Assembly: GCA_024280375.1 (NCBI GenBank)
Contig: JAJRQF010000050.1
Span: 1-64,000 of the forward strand
Source of the DNA: Alphaproteobacteria bacterium
GTDB taxonomy: Bacteria > Pseudomonadota > Alphaproteobacteria > Rhizobiales > Rhizobiaceae
Length of the DNA: 64,000 nucleotides
Reading direction: 5' to 3'
A program made the translations under genes and the position numbers. Below, one piece after another: positions 36,678 through 46,239 of the stretch (position 1 is its first letter; every line of letters begins with the position of its first letter). The notes below the pieces were generated by a model. It was not told the DNA's origin, did no database searches, and saw only the letters and a program-made list of their open reading frames with translations.

Positions 36678-37670
36678 ATGACGACCAATAGAGACGATTT
36701 TTCGTGCATAAACCTGAATGGGAATATGCCAGATAATCTCAAAAACGCTGTTGTAGCAATTGGTAATTTCGATGGCGTTCATCGCGGCCATCAGTCAGTG
36801 CTTGCGCTTACTAAAAATATTGCAGAATCAGAAAATCTTCCGGCTGTGGTCATGACATTTGAGCCACATCCACGGAATTATTTTACTCCAGATAAGCCGG
36901 TGTTTCGCTTAACCTCCCCATCGATGAAAGCGAATATTCTGAACGCCTTTGGACTTGATGGAAATGTCATTGTGGATTTTGACCAGGCGCTTGCAAATAC
37001 AACTGCTGAAGATTTTGTCTCGCATATTCTGGTTGAGCGTCTTAATGCCCGGCACGTTGTCACCGGCTATAATTTTCATTTTGGCAAAGCACGTCAGGGG
37101 ACGCCAGATTTTCTGCAAGAGGCCGGCGAACGATTTGAATTTGGTGTAACCACTGTCCCATCTTTTGGAGATGAGGGGGGGCAGCCTGTATCCTCCAGCC
37201 GGATAAGGGCAGCTCTTGGTGAAGGTAAGGTGGGTGATGCGGCAAGCCTGCTTGGCTATCGCTGGAATATTGCCGGCATGGTTCGCGAGGGCAAAAAACT
37301 CGGGCGAACCCTCGGGTTTCCAACCGCAAATATAGAACTTCCGGAAAACACACAATTGACCCATGGAATATATGCGGTACGCGTTCGCCGCGAAGATGGT
37401 AGCTTTCATGACGGGGTTGCCAGCTATGGCCGTCGCCCGACTTTTGATAATGGTGCTGTATTGTTTGAAACATTTCTGTTCAATTTTGATGATGACCTTT
37501 ATGGCGAAATCCTGACAATTTCATTGTTTGGGTTTTTGCGAAGCGAGGAGAAATTTTCTTCGAGCAAAGCGTTGATTAAACAGATGAACAAAGACAAAAC
37601 GGAAGCCCGTTTGCTATTGTCAGAGGTAAATCCTCTATCAGCACTGGATGGTGTGTTAAATTTTGGCTGA
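36678..37670 (+). CDS. ribF: Bifunctional riboflavin kinase / FAD synthetase
   Basis: Makes FMN from riboflavin and FAD from FMN. In the 330-residue protein the adenylyltransferase domain has AIGNFDGVHRGHQSVL with the G-x-H-x-G-H nucleotide motif and SSSRIRAALGEGKV; the kinase domain contains GRTLGFPTANIEL and HGIYAVRVRR. It starts an apparent operon with two SDR genes and an FMN-dependent nitroreductase. The first SDR overlaps its end by 8 bases. In many relatives ribF is followed by ileS and lspA instead. Confidence 0.95.
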   Translation: MTTNRDDFSCINLNGNMPDNLKNAVVAIGNFDGVHRGHQSVLALTKNIAESENLPAVVMTFEPHPRNYFTPDKPVFRLTSPSMKANILNAFGLDGNVIVDFDQALANTTAEDFVSHILVERLNARHVVTGYNFHFGKARQGTPDFLQEAGERFEFGVTTVPSFGDEGGQPVSSSRIRAALGEGKVGDAASLLGYRWNIAGMVREGKKLGRTLGFPTANIELPENTQLTHGIYAVRVRREDGSFHDGVASYGRRPTFDNGAVLFETFLFNFDDDLYGEILTISLFGFLRSEEKFSSSKALIKQMNKDKTEARLLLSEVNPLSALDGVLNFG

Positions 37671-38388
37671 ACCTCGCAACATTCTGATTACCGGTGGTAC
37701 AGACGGAATTGGATTGAAGCTGGCCTATACTTACGCAAATGGCGGGAATAATGTTGTTGTGACGGGCCGCCGCAGCGCGGAAGATGTAAAAGGCCTGCTG
37801 GCAGTTAATATCACCTATATCAAGGCTGATCAGGCCGCACCGGATGAGGCCGCCAATGCTATTATTCGCGCACTGGCAAAGCTTGGCTGGCACCATTGCG
37901 ATCTGGCAATATTAAACGCTGGCAATGGCAAGGCAGGTGATCCGCTTGCGGAAAACAGCCGCGACTTAATCAACCGTATTGATGTGAACCTGACCGCGCC
38001 TATTCTCATTTCACATGCGCTTGAAGAATTGCTGATGGCCTCGGCAAACAGCAAATTAGTGCTTATTGGTTCAACATCCCACCGGGGTGCTTCAAACTTT
38101 GCCTCCTATGCCGCATCCAAGGCCGGCCTTAACGGTTTTGCTCGTTCGCTTCGCGAAGAATGGCGCGGCCGCGTCAATGTTCAAATCATCCACCCTGGGC
38201 CAATCGCTACCAATATGCATGACAAAGCAGGTTTTGATCCGGGTATTATCAAACGCATATTTCTTAATCCTGATTTTGTTGCAAGAACCATTATTCGAAA
38301 AATCAAAAAGGGGCGCTCTCCGACCTCCATTAGTTTTGCTGCCAGAATTATTGATTATCTCACCTTGCGAAACTGGTTTTCATCATGA
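37663..38388 (+). CDS. Short-chain dehydrogenase/reductase (first)
   Basis: A 241-residue classical SDR starting at TTG inside the end of ribF. The NAD(P)-binding motif TGGTDGIG is near residue 11, the structural NAG-equivalent is LNAGNG, and the catalytic S-Y-K are seen in GSTSHRGA and YAASKAG. NVVVTGRRS suggests an NADP preference, by the arginines after strand 2. Its stop overlaps the next SDR by ATGA. The substrate is unknown. Confidence 0.88.
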   Translation: MAEPRNILITGGTDGIGLKLAYTYANGGNNVVVTGRRSAEDVKGLLAVNITYIKADQAAPDEAANAIIRALAKLGWHHCDLAILNAGNGKAGDPLAENSRDLINRIDVNLTAPILISHALEELLMASANSKLVLIGSTSHRGASNFASYAASKAGLNGFARSLREEWRGRVNVQIIHPGPIATNMHDKAGFDPGIIKRIFLNPDFVARTIIRKIKKGRSPTSISFAARIIDYLTLRNWFSS

Positions 38389-39149
38389 GAGTTTTGATCA
38401 CAGGCGCGGTGGAAGGATTGGGGCGCGCGCTTTGCGACCAATTGTTGGGTAATGGTCATTTTGTTACGGCAATTGACTATAATAATGAGGGCCTAGCTGA
38501 ACTTGACCAAATTTGGGGCGACAAAATTTCCACAATCGCGGCCGATTTATCCGACCGTGCGGAATTGCTGAACCTGCTTGAAAAGCTAAAAACCGATCCT
38601 CCCTTTGATTGGGTCATTCTTAATGCGGGGATCAGCGCCACAGGCCGGTTTGAAGATATTCCTGCCAATGCCTATCAAAAACTTCTGCGTATAAATACAG
38701 AGGCACCGATGATAATGGCCGCAGGGCTGGCCGGTTCAAACATGATCAATAAGGGTGGGTCAATTGCCTTTATTTCATCGCTATCGCACGCAACCGGTTA
38801 TCCCGGAGCCAGCGTTTATTGCGCCTCGAAGGATGCGATTTCTGCCTATGCAAAAAGCATTCGCCCCGCCTGCGCCAAGATAGGCCTTCATATTTTGACC
38901 GTTTATCCTGGCCCCGTTCGCACCAACCATGCAGAACGTCATGCACCAAAGGGAGCGGATGCTTCAAAACGCATGGCACCAGAGGTTCTGGCAGCTCATA
39001 TTGTTACCGCCTTAAAAGGAAAAAAGTGCAGGCTTTATCCCGGCGGGGTGGCTAAATTATCCCGGGTTTTGGGAAAGCTGGCACCAAATACAATGTCCCG
39101 TTTGATGCGGAAAATTATTTACGAAAAACTCGGTACTACGCGATTTTAG
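38385..39149 (+). CDS. Short-chain dehydrogenase/reductase (second)
   Basis: A 254-residue classical SDR coupled to the preceding one. Motifs: TGAVEGLGRAL at residue 6, LNAGIS, catalytic serine in ISSLSHATGYPG and YCASKDA for Tyr/Lys. VTAIDYNNEGL after strand 2 has an aspartate, favouring NAD. The C-terminal part with YPGGVAKLSRVLGKLAPN is like lipid- or sterol-modifying SDRs, but this is weak. The two SDRs are not near-identical, so they are not a recent duplication. Confidence 0.88.
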   Translation: MRVLITGAVEGLGRALCDQLLGNGHFVTAIDYNNEGLAELDQIWGDKISTIAADLSDRAELLNLLEKLKTDPPFDWVILNAGISATGRFEDIPANAYQKLLRINTEAPMIMAAGLAGSNMINKGGSIAFISSLSHATGYPGASVYCASKDAISAYAKSIRPACAKIGLHILTVYPGPVRTNHAERHAPKGADASKRMAPEVLAAHIVTALKGKKCRLYPGGVAKLSRVLGKLAPNTMSRLMRKIIYEKLGTTRF

Positions 39150-39173
39150 ATAAATTTAAGCAAGGCCATTTGT

Positions 39174-39866
39174 ATGGGAAACCAGATTAAACCAAGCCAG
39201 ACAGATCAGGTAATTACCTCGCGGCATTCTATGCGAGGTTTCTTGCCAAAAACTGTTGAGCGCGATTTGATTGAACAAATTTTACGAACGGCAGCGCGTG
39301 CGCCGTCCGGCACCAATATGCAGCCCTGGCGAACCTATGTGGTAAGCGGCAATGCGTTGACACGATTATCCACCGCCGTGCTTGAGGCGCATAATGACCC
39401 TGAATTTAAGCGTGATCCGCGATACAAATATTATCCTGACCAATTCCCGGAACCCTATTTGTCACGCCGCAGAAAAGTAGGCTGGGATCTTTATGGTCTG
39501 CTCGACATAAAAAGGGGTGAAAAGGAAAAAATGCACCGCCAGCACGGGCGAAACTATCAGTTCTTTGATGCACCGGTCGGGTTGATATTCACCATCAACG
39601 AGACGCTGGAAATTGGTTCCTGGCTGGATTATGGCATGTTTCTGCAAAACATTATGATTTCAGCACGCGGCCATGGGCTTGATACCTGCGTTCAGGCAGC
39701 TTTTGCGCCATTTCATCAGGTAATTCGATCACAATTGAACATTTTAGATAGCGAGGTTGTGATTTGCGGAATGTCGCTTGGCTATGCTGACATGAGCCGA
39801 AAAGAAAATTCGCTTGTTTCCGAGCGATGCCCATTGCACGAATTTGCGAGTTTCATTTCTGAATAA
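39174..39866 (+). CDS. Nitroreductase family protein
   Basis: FMN-dependent NAD(P)H oxidoreductase of 230 residues. The FMN-binding part ITSRHSMRGF and ARAPSGTNMQPWRTYVV at the N-terminus and the late LDTCVQAAFAPF are characteristic. It follows the two SDR genes by 24 bases with AAGCAAGG as ribosome binding site and is probably cotranscribed with ribF, whose product makes its cofactor. Substrates of the family range from nitroaromatics to quinones and enones. Confidence 0.9.
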   Translation: MGNQIKPSQTDQVITSRHSMRGFLPKTVERDLIEQILRTAARAPSGTNMQPWRTYVVSGNALTRLSTAVLEAHNDPEFKRDPRYKYYPDQFPEPYLSRRRKVGWDLYGLLDIKRGEKEKMHRQHGRNYQFFDAPVGLIFTINETLEIGSWLDYGMFLQNIMISARGHGLDTCVQAAFAPFHQVIRSQLNILDSEVVICGMSLGYADMSRKENSLVSERCPLHEFASFISE

Positions 39867-39881
39867 ATAGGGGAATATACC

Positions 39882-40235
39882 ATGCGCAGTTTTAAATTAT
39901 CCAGCCTGACAGCAGCTCTTGCAATTATTATTGGCTCAACTTTGTTCGCTCAGTCCGCTGAATTGCCAAATGATGATCCGGGCCTGTTTTCATATCTGTT
40001 TGCCCAAAAAACCATTCCCGCAGAATGGATTTATGCGCCAGCAAGCAAGGAATTGACTCCGGCAATGATGAGCGAGATTGCCAACAGGATTTCTGCTGAA
40101 GGTGGGCAATATCAAGATGCAACCAAAACTGCGCGTGGCTGGCAGCTTGATTTTCAAAATGGCACCGTGCGGGCACGTATTATCCGCGCACCGGATCATA
40201 AAATTATTGGCGTATTCTTCAGTGCTCTGGAATGA
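39882..40235 (+). CDS. Small secreted protein of unknown function
   Basis: A 117-residue protein with a signal peptide (about residues 1-25, cleavage likely after AQSA) and a mature domain of about 90 residues, PGLFSYLFAQKTIPAEW to IIRAPDHKIIGVFFSALE. No family recognised. It lies 15 bases behind the nitroreductase with AGGGGA before it, so it is probably the last gene of the ribF-SDR-SDR-nitroreductase unit. The repeat array begins directly at the base after its stop codon. Confidence 0.7.
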   Translation: MRSFKLSSLTAALAIIIGSTLFAQSAELPNDDPGLFSYLFAQKTIPAEWIYAPASKELTPAMMSEIANRISAEGGQYQDATKTARGWQLDFQNGTVRARIIRAPDHKIIGVFFSALE

Positions 40236-40784
40236 TTAAAACCGCTTAAATCGACTTGCATCAAGCTTACCGGCATCGTTCTCATGGTTGTTTTCGCTCA
40301 CGGCCTTTCTTCCCCCGGAATAAATCCGGGGTCAGGCCTACGCGCGTGCGGCGCATAAGCGCCGGGCCGAACTTTGTCGACCGGGGACGCTTATCAATGC
40401 CGCTTAAAACAGCTTAAATCGGCCGGATTCAGCCTCACCGGCATCGTTTTCATGGTTGTGTCGCTCACGGCCTTTCTTCCCCCGGAATAAATCCGGGGTC
40501 AGGCCTACGCGCGTGCGGCGCATAAGCGCCGGGCCGAACTTTTCGACCGGGCACACTTATCAATGCCGCTTAAAACAGCTTAAATCGACCGGATTCGGCC
40601 TCACCGGCATCGTTCTCATGGTTGTTTTCGCTCACGGCCTTTCTTCCCCCGGAATAAATCCGGGGTCAGGCCTACGCGCGTGCGGCGCATAAGCGCCGGG
40701 CCGAACTTGTCGACCAGAGACGCTTATCAATGCCGCTTAAAACAGCTTAAATCGGCCGGATTCGGCCTCACCGGCATCGTTCTC
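40236..40784. repeat. Tandem array of about 167-bp units sharing the hemY 3' end
   Basis: Three full units (40236-40403, 40404-40569, 40570-40736; 168, 166 and 167 bases) plus a partial fourth (40737-40784) that is the end of the hemY coding sequence. Each unit begins with TTAAAACAGCTTAAATCG or a variant, the complement of the last codons and stop of hemY, followed by TCACCGGCATCGTTYTCATGG, then TTTCGCTCACGGCC, a hairpin CCCCGGA-ATAAA-TCCGGGG (40313-40331 in unit 1) and GGCGCATAAGCGCCGGGCCGAAC. Unit 1 is the most diverged. No spacers, so this is not CRISPR. Confidence 0.9.
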
Positions 40785-42626
40785 GCTGACGCCCGGATCA
40801 TCGGGAATAATCGGTTTGTTTTCAAGCAAAGTTGATTGATTAACCGAAGAACCCGCGACAGGTTTCGAGGTTTTTTCAACGTCTTTCGCCTTATTATTTT
40901 GATTGTCAGGCGCAGCAACCTTTCCATTTGGCACTACGTCTGGTTCAGGTTTTTTCGTTACTGGTTTTTGAACCTCATCGCTTGTGGGCGCATCATCTTT
41001 GGCCTTTGGTGTGGTCTCATCCGCAACTTTTGAAGCCTCAACAGGCTTAACATCTTCGGCGTCAATTACGCTATCCTGATCCTTGCTTTCTTCATTGGAA
41101 GAAGCGACCTCAATAGGCTCAAGCTTCTTTTCCGGTTTTTCTTCCGGCTTTTTTTCCGCTTCCAGATCAATAATTTTTTCAGATACAGGTTCGCTTACCG
41201 GCTCTTGGTCAATTTCAACCGTGGCGGCAGCTGCTGCAATTACCGGCACTACTGGGGTAATCTCTTCCGGCAGAGGTTCGGTCGCCAAGTTTGAATAATC
41301 AACCACGTCACCAGGGCCGCCCAGCATTTCAACCGGAACCTTCCATTCGAAAGCATCAAGTTTGCCGGATATTGGCGAAATTGGTGCCCAGTGCTCGGTC
41401 ACATAACCATCAGCCGTCCAGGCCGGATCACGTGGCGCGCGCACCGCACGCGATAGCCAGTCGCGCATTCTGCCGCGATCGCCGTGTTCTGCCTCTTCAA
41501 TGTCTGCCATTAACAGGCAGGCGCGTTCTGTCGGGCTGTTGCGCAAAATGGCTGCCAGTGCGGCGCGCGCTTCTTTCCAGTCCTTTGCATCAATCGCCGC
41601 ATCGGCAATGGCGAATTGACCTTCCATATGATTGGTTCGTTTTGAGGCCAGCAGTTTTGCCCGTTTAAGCCGATCAGCGGCAGAATCACCCGAACGCACA
41701 TGCACATAGGCATCGGCAATTTCAGGATGTGGCTCAAGCTTCCAGGTCGCTTCCAATAATTTGGAGGCCCTTTTGTAGTCCCCCAGCCGGCTTGAAATTC
41801 TGGCAGCAATCACGGCTGCAGGCACCAGTTCCGGCGCAAGTTTGTGGGCTGACAAAGCAAGGGTTTTTGCCTGATCAGGCTCCTGATCTTCAAGCTTCAT
41901 GGCGCGTGCAGTTTGTAATACGGCTTTCAAACGGTTGTTTTGCGCCTTGCTGAGCTTGTTTGACCAACGGTTTATCTCAAGCGTTTTAAGCGCGCCCTCC
42001 CAATCATTGCTGTTGGACTGATGCCGCAAAAGCGCGGTTCCGGCCCATGCGGCCTCAGGTGCCAGTTCCATGGCACGTTCGGCATAGTGAGCCGCCGCCT
42101 CTTTTTCGTTCTGCCGTTCAGCTTCGATATAAAGACCACGCAATCCCAAAAGCCGGGTTTCCGGTTCTTCCAGCATATGGGTAAATTTTTCCTGTGCGAC
42201 CTTGCGATTGTCCTCAAGCAAGGCTGTTTGTGCATCCAACAGTGATACCAATGGCTCTTCTTTGAGCAGCTTACCGCTTTCACGGGTGAGCTTTCGGGCC
42301 GTCTGTGTATCTCCGGCAGCGGCCGCGATCATACCACGTGAAAGGGCAGAATATCCACGGTCTTTGCGTCTTCCCTGACGCCAGCGCGAAAAGATTTCCG
42401 GTGAACGCCAGATGCTAGAGCCAACGATCCAGGTAACAATAACACCGGCAATGATCGAAACGGTCGCCACCACGGCCACCATCAAGGTCAATTCAATCTC
42501 ACGGCCACCCGCACCATCACCTTGAGCGGGCAAGGTAATTTTCACCAATCCCGGATTATCCGCAATCCATGAAAATCCCAGTCCCAGCAAAAATACAATT
42601 GCGAGAAATACCAATATACGCAGCAT
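40737..42626 (-). CDS. hemY: HemY family TPR membrane protein
   Basis: Inner-membrane protein encoded with early heme-synthesis genes, thought to organise heme enzymes. The 629-residue product has two N-terminal membrane helices (residues 2-18 and about 45-66), a HemY_N region with SIWRSPEIFSRWRQGRRKDRGYSALSRGMIAAAAGD, then TPR repeats to about 420. The last 190 residues form an acidic, low-complexity tail rich in E, P, K and D. It is unrelated to the protoporphyrinogen oxidase also called HemY. Its final 15 codons coincide with the repeating unit of the adjoining tandem array. Confidence 0.93.
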   Translation of the reverse strand: MLRILVFLAIVFLLGLGFSWIADNPGLVKITLPAQGDGAGGREIELTLMVAVVATVSIIAGVIVTWIVGSSIWRSPEIFSRWRQGRRKDRGYSALSRGMIAAAAGDTQTARKLTRESGKLLKEEPLVSLLDAQTALLEDNRKVAQEKFTHMLEEPETRLLGLRGLYIEAERQNEKEAAAHYAERAMELAPEAAWAGTALLRHQSNSNDWEGALKTLEINRWSNKLSKAQNNRLKAVLQTARAMKLEDQEPDQAKTLALSAHKLAPELVPAAVIAARISSRLGDYKRASKLLEATWKLEPHPEIADAYVHVRSGDSAADRLKRAKLLASKRTNHMEGQFAIADAAIDAKDWKEARAALAAILRNSPTERACLLMADIEEAEHGDRGRMRDWLSRAVRAPRDPAWTADGYVTEHWAPISPISGKLDAFEWKVPVEMLGGPGDVVDYSNLATEPLPEEITPVVPVIAAAAATVEIDQEPVSEPVSEKIIDLEAEKKPEEKPEKKLEPIEVASSNEESKDQDSVIDAEDVKPVEASKVADETTPKAKDDAPTSDEVQKPVTKKPEPDVVPNGKVAAPDNQNNKAKDVEKTSKPVAGSSVNQSTLLENKPIIPDDPGVSENDAGEAESGRFKLF

Positions 42627-42636
42627 AACCTTACCC

Positions 42637-44280
42637 TTAATTCCCAGCCCCGGACGTACCGGTCATAAATTTGTTCAATAGATTTTCAATCAGCATATTT
42701 GCCTGATGGCGCGCTTTGAGCGACTTATTCCAGTCGCCAGACAAAGCCTTTGCCGCTTCCGGCAGCAATTCCCATTCCTTGATCACCGCTTCAAGATCAG
42801 ATTTTTTCAAGCCATCTTCAATGCGCGAAGCAATTGCCAGCGGAGTGTTGCCTTCAATCGCACCGGTCGCCTTGATTTTCACCAGCGAGCGCATATTGGT
42901 GAACAATTTGTTCATGACACCTTTGTCGGCCACTGGTGCATTTGCGGTGATAATTTTGTCAGAAATCTCAGCAAAGGATGTTTGCAATGCGGAAACGGTA
43001 GGCACTCCAATTGAGGTAAATGGCTTAAGCGGTGAAAGTGCCGCCTCATCAACGCCCAAACTTTCGACCAAGGTCAATGCGCCTTCAAATCCACCACCGG
43101 CATCAATCGCAGATTTCAAACCGGCAATTGCCAAAGCGCGCGCAACACGCTGTTCGTCCTTTTGCGGGGTCGCAGCATCGGCCACAACCTTATCTACTCT
43201 AGCGCCAACGCCATTCAGACTTGCTTGAAGTTTTCCGATGGTGCTTTCGATGGCTGTTTGGCGGTTGGCAGCATTTTGCGCTGCCTCTGAAATTTTTGCA
43301 GCAAGGCCGCTAATTTCTGTCTTTATGGCCTTTACATCGTCAGACAGGCCTTGAATATTACTGGCAGACGACAATTCGGCCACCTGTTTGTTCAGCGCAT
43401 CGACCTTTTTCGTAAGTGCCGCGACTTCGTTTGTGTTGCCAGCTCCAGTTTCAAGCGCCTTTACCCGTTCATCAAGGGTCGTAAGAGCAGCATTTTCACC
43501 GGCGCTGCCCGATGAAATGGATTGCTCAAGCCGCGCAGACGTTTCTTGAGCCTTCTTAATTCTGGCTGCCAGACCAGAGGCGGTCGCGGCGGCTACTTCT
43601 ATGGTTTTGTTCTGACCTTCAATATTTGCGGCGATAGAATTCTGTGATGCTTCAATTTTAGCAATGCGCGCAACAAGCGCTTTGCTCAATGCAGCAGAAC
43701 TTCCGGCACTTTGCCCTTCGCCGATATTTTTCACGCTCTCGGCAATGCGAGAAATTTCAGCTTTAAGCTCGGTGTTGGCATTGCCCGGCGATGGAATAAG
43801 ACCAAATTGCTGCAGTCCATAGGCACCAACCAGCGCAATTGCACCACCGGTGAAGCCTGCAACCGCTTTACCGAATAGGGAACCGGGTTTGTTGTTATTG
43901 TCAGCAGCTGGCGCTGGCTTTTTACCAATGCTCGAACCGGGTGCAGAACTGATCGGATTACCGAATTTAGACGCTGAACCTGTTTTAGCCGATTTGGCTG
44001 TATCGGATGCAATTTTGTCGGTGGGTTTTGCAGTACCCGCACCAGAAATAATATTTGGTTTGGCGGCAGGATCGCTGGTTTGGGGTTCAGTTTTCTTTGG
44101 CGCGCTATCACTTGCTGGTTTAGATGTTTGGTTGCTCACAACCTTAGTTGGCTCAAGATCAATCGTTACCGGTTTTCTCGCCTTTTTAGATGCACGTCTT
44201 GTTGGCGCGTTTTGCGGTCTCGTTCCCGGCTTATTGCCTTGAGAGCCCTTACCAGTTGAGCCTGTATTTTTAGTAGCCAT
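42637..44280 (-). CDS. Mitofilin-family protein (alphaproteobacterial Mic60)
   Basis: A 547-residue protein: a long disordered N-terminus rich in T, S, K and P (1-140), one membrane helix (about 148-172, AGFTGGAIALVGAYGLQQFG), an extended coiled coil (about 180-370) and a C-terminal mitofilin-like domain (about 380-547). The architecture and the site between hemD and hemY match alphaproteobacterial Mic60, a homologue of the mitochondrial crista-junction protein that bends membranes. The C-terminal signature was judged by architecture rather than by alignment. It lies 10 bases before hemY. Confidence 0.85.
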   Translation of the reverse strand: MATKNTGSTGKGSQGNKPGTRPQNAPTRRASKKARKPVTIDLEPTKVVSNQTSKPASDSAPKKTEPQTSDPAAKPNIISGAGTAKPTDKIASDTAKSAKTGSASKFGNPISSAPGSSIGKKPAPAADNNNKPGSLFGKAVAGFTGGAIALVGAYGLQQFGLIPSPGNANTELKAEISRIAESVKNIGEGQSAGSSAALSKALVARIAKIEASQNSIAANIEGQNKTIEVAAATASGLAARIKKAQETSARLEQSISSGSAGENAALTTLDERVKALETGAGNTNEVAALTKKVDALNKQVAELSSASNIQGLSDDVKAIKTEISGLAAKISEAAQNAANRQTAIESTIGKLQASLNGVGARVDKVVADAATPQKDEQRVARALAIAGLKSAIDAGGGFEGALTLVESLGVDEAALSPLKPFTSIGVPTVSALQTSFAEISDKIITANAPVADKGVMNKLFTNMRSLVKIKATGAIEGNTPLAIASRIEDGLKKSDLEAVIKEWELLPEAAKALSGDWNKSLKARHQANMLIENLLNKFMTGTSGAGN

Positions 44281-44449
44281 TCTTTATCCATAGCATTTTA
44301 GAAATTGCGCGTTTTGAGCGGCAAATTCTGATTACAAATGAAATTTAATTGTTGCCAAATTGAAGATATTATTCAATCCAGCCCAATCAAGTGGTGTTTT
44401 TCAGTTTTTCAGCTAAACGGCAAGAATTGTTGAGCGAGATGAATTATTT

Positions 44450-45169
44450 CTAATCTTTTAGTAAATCAAACAAGCTTGATTCATTGGGTAATGATGCCAC
44501 TTTACAGTGATTTTGCATGGGTGATGGCAGTGAATTTTTTACCGCATCAGAAACGACATAAAATTTAATATTATCAATATGTTGTATATCAAAAAGTTTG
44601 GAGGTTATCCTACTGAATTGTTGAGCTGAACGAGGCGAATAGAGCAATACGCCAACCGCCTCGCCACTACCCAATAGTTTCGCAGATTTATGAGTTAGTT
44701 GATCAACTAAATTCGCCTTGTAATTTACCCAGTGTACAAAGTTCAACCCAATTTGTTTAAGGTTTTCCATAAACCCCCGGGTCGAGTTTTCGCCGCAAAT
44801 ATAAAGTGCTGGTTTTTTTTGCCTAAGCGCCAGGTTTTCATTTTCGCTTATCAAAGCAACTAAATTCTTTGCATTGCCGGACGCGGAATGGACATCGACA
44901 AACCCCATTGCGCGGGCCATCGCAGCCGTTTGATCACCCACCGCATAGAGCGGCGTTTCAAGCATGGATTTATTAAGCTCACGCCGTCCTAAGATCATCA
45001 ACGCATTGGCGCTGGTAATAATTATGAAAGAGAAATCGCCATTTGGCATTTCCTCGCCGGTATCAACAATTTTCAATACCGGCGAAATAAAAACCTCGTG
45101 ACCCAGATCGCGCAATTTGCTGGCTGTCCTTGTTGCCGCAGGTTCCGGTCGGGTGACGATCAATTTCAC
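44450..45169 (-). CDS. hemD: Uroporphyrinogen-III synthase
   Basis: Cyclises hydroxymethylbilane to uroporphyrinogen III. The 239-residue protein is a two-lobed HemD with the recognisable start LIVTRPEPAATRTASKLRDLGHEV and the inner segment VGVLLYSPRSAQQF, typical of this poorly conserved family. It lies 3 bases after hemC, so translation is probably coupled, and a 169-base gap separates it from mic60. Assignment rests on motif plus context. Confidence 0.93.
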   Translation of the reverse strand: MKLIVTRPEPAATRTASKLRDLGHEVFISPVLKIVDTGEEMPNGDFSFIIITSANALMILGRRELNKSMLETPLYAVGDQTAAMARAMGFVDVHSASGNAKNLVALISENENLALRQKKPALYICGENSTRGFMENLKQIGLNFVHWVNYKANLVDQLTHKSAKLLGSGEAVGVLLYSPRSAQQFSRITSKLFDIQHIDNIKFYVVSDAVKNSLPSPMQNHCKVASLPNESSLFDLLKD

Positions 45170-45172
45170 GGT

Positions 45173-46111
45173 TTAACTCCAGTCTTTGAAGAAACCCGGC
45201 CCGGCCTTCGCCTTGATTTCCGCGCCAATTGCTTTGCCCAACGAGGCTGCATCTGCAACTACACCCCTGCAGGAGCCTTCATGTACGATCTGCCCGTCAT
45301 CGCTCAAAACCATTCCGGAAAAGCTGATTTGATCGCCCTCAACATTGGCAACGCCAGCAATTGGTGTGCGGCAGGAGCCATCAAGTGCCTTTAAAAAAGC
45401 GCGTTCCAACGTCAACGCCGCGAATGTATCCGCATCATTCAGCGGGGCAATCAGCTGCTTGATACGCTCATCGCCAATGCGGGTTTCAATGCCGATTGCG
45501 CCCTGACCAGGGGCGGGTGGAAAATCCTCAATCTCCAACAATGAGGTTACTTCGTCTTCAAGGCCTAACCGCTTAAGACCGGCAAAGGCCAAAAGCGTTG
45601 CGTCCACTTCGGCGGCGGCTAGTTTTTTCATTCTGGTTTGCAAATTGCCTCGAAACATTACCACTTCAATATCCGGGCGCAATTTGTTGATCAGCGCCTT
45701 TCTGCGCATGGATGATGAACCAACCACGGCACCTTTTGGCAGATCCTGTAATTTTTTTGCTTTGGGGGACAAAAAAGCGTCCCGAACATCTTCACGCGGA
45801 AGGAATACATCCAGTTCCAACCCGTCCGGCAGCGTGGTCGCCATATCCTTGGATGAATGGACCCCAAGATCGACACGGCCATCGAGAATTGCCTGCTCTA
45901 TTTCTTTTGAGAAAAGACCCTTGCCGCCGACCTCCGACAGGGGTTTATTCTGAATCCGGTCACCGGCGGTAGAGATTACCACAATCTCAATTTCTTCCGC
46001 GCTCATACCGTGTGCTGCAACCATAAGATCACGAACCTCATGGGCCTGCGCCAATGCCAGCAGGCTCCCACGGGTGCCGATTTTAATTGTTCCATCAGGT
46101 TTTGATTGCAT
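45173..46111 (-). CDS. hemC: Porphobilinogen deaminase (hydroxymethylbilane synthase)
   Basis: Polymerises four porphobilinogens to hydroxymethylbilane. In the 312-residue protein the N-terminal [16 protein letters not shown], the basic substrate-binding [17 protein letters not shown] and the dipyrromethane cofactor cysteine in [12 protein letters not shown] are all present. First gene of the hemC-hemD-mic60-hemY cluster, divergent from tsaD with a 128-base shared promoter region. This divergence is typical of Rhizobiales. Confidence 0.97.
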   Translation of the reverse strand: MQSKPDGTIKIGTRGSLLALAQAHEVRDLMVAAHGMSAEEIEIVVISTAGDRIQNKPLSEVGGKGLFSKEIEQAILDGRVDLGVHSSKDMATTLPDGLELDVFLPREDVRDAFLSPKAKKLQDLPKGAVVGSSSMRRKALINKLRPDIEVVMFRGNLQTRMKKLAAAEVDATLLAFAGLKRLGLEDEVTSLLEIEDFPPAPGQGAIGIETRIGDERIKQLIAPLNDADTFAALTLERAFLKALDGSCRTPIAGVANVEGDQISFSGMVLSDDGQIVHEGSCRGVVADAASLGKAIGAEIKAKAGPGFFKDWS

Positions 46112-46239
46112 TGAATAGCATCCATCTGTTAGGCGATGTTTATTACCCGCGAATGCCTACAGGTTTTCATGCCGACAAACAATGCGGTAGTTTCGGTAGA
46201 AAATGCGTCAATATCGCATCAGCTTTGAGAATTTAATCC

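Noticed and set aside
40236-40736. Regular repeats suggesting a CRISPR array
   Set aside because: Units are directly adjoining, about 167 bases long and lack unique spacers; no cas genes are present.
43850-44242. Open frame opposite the mic60 N-terminus (130 codons)
   Set aside because: Antisense shadow of the low-complexity N-terminal region; no ribosome binding site or family features.
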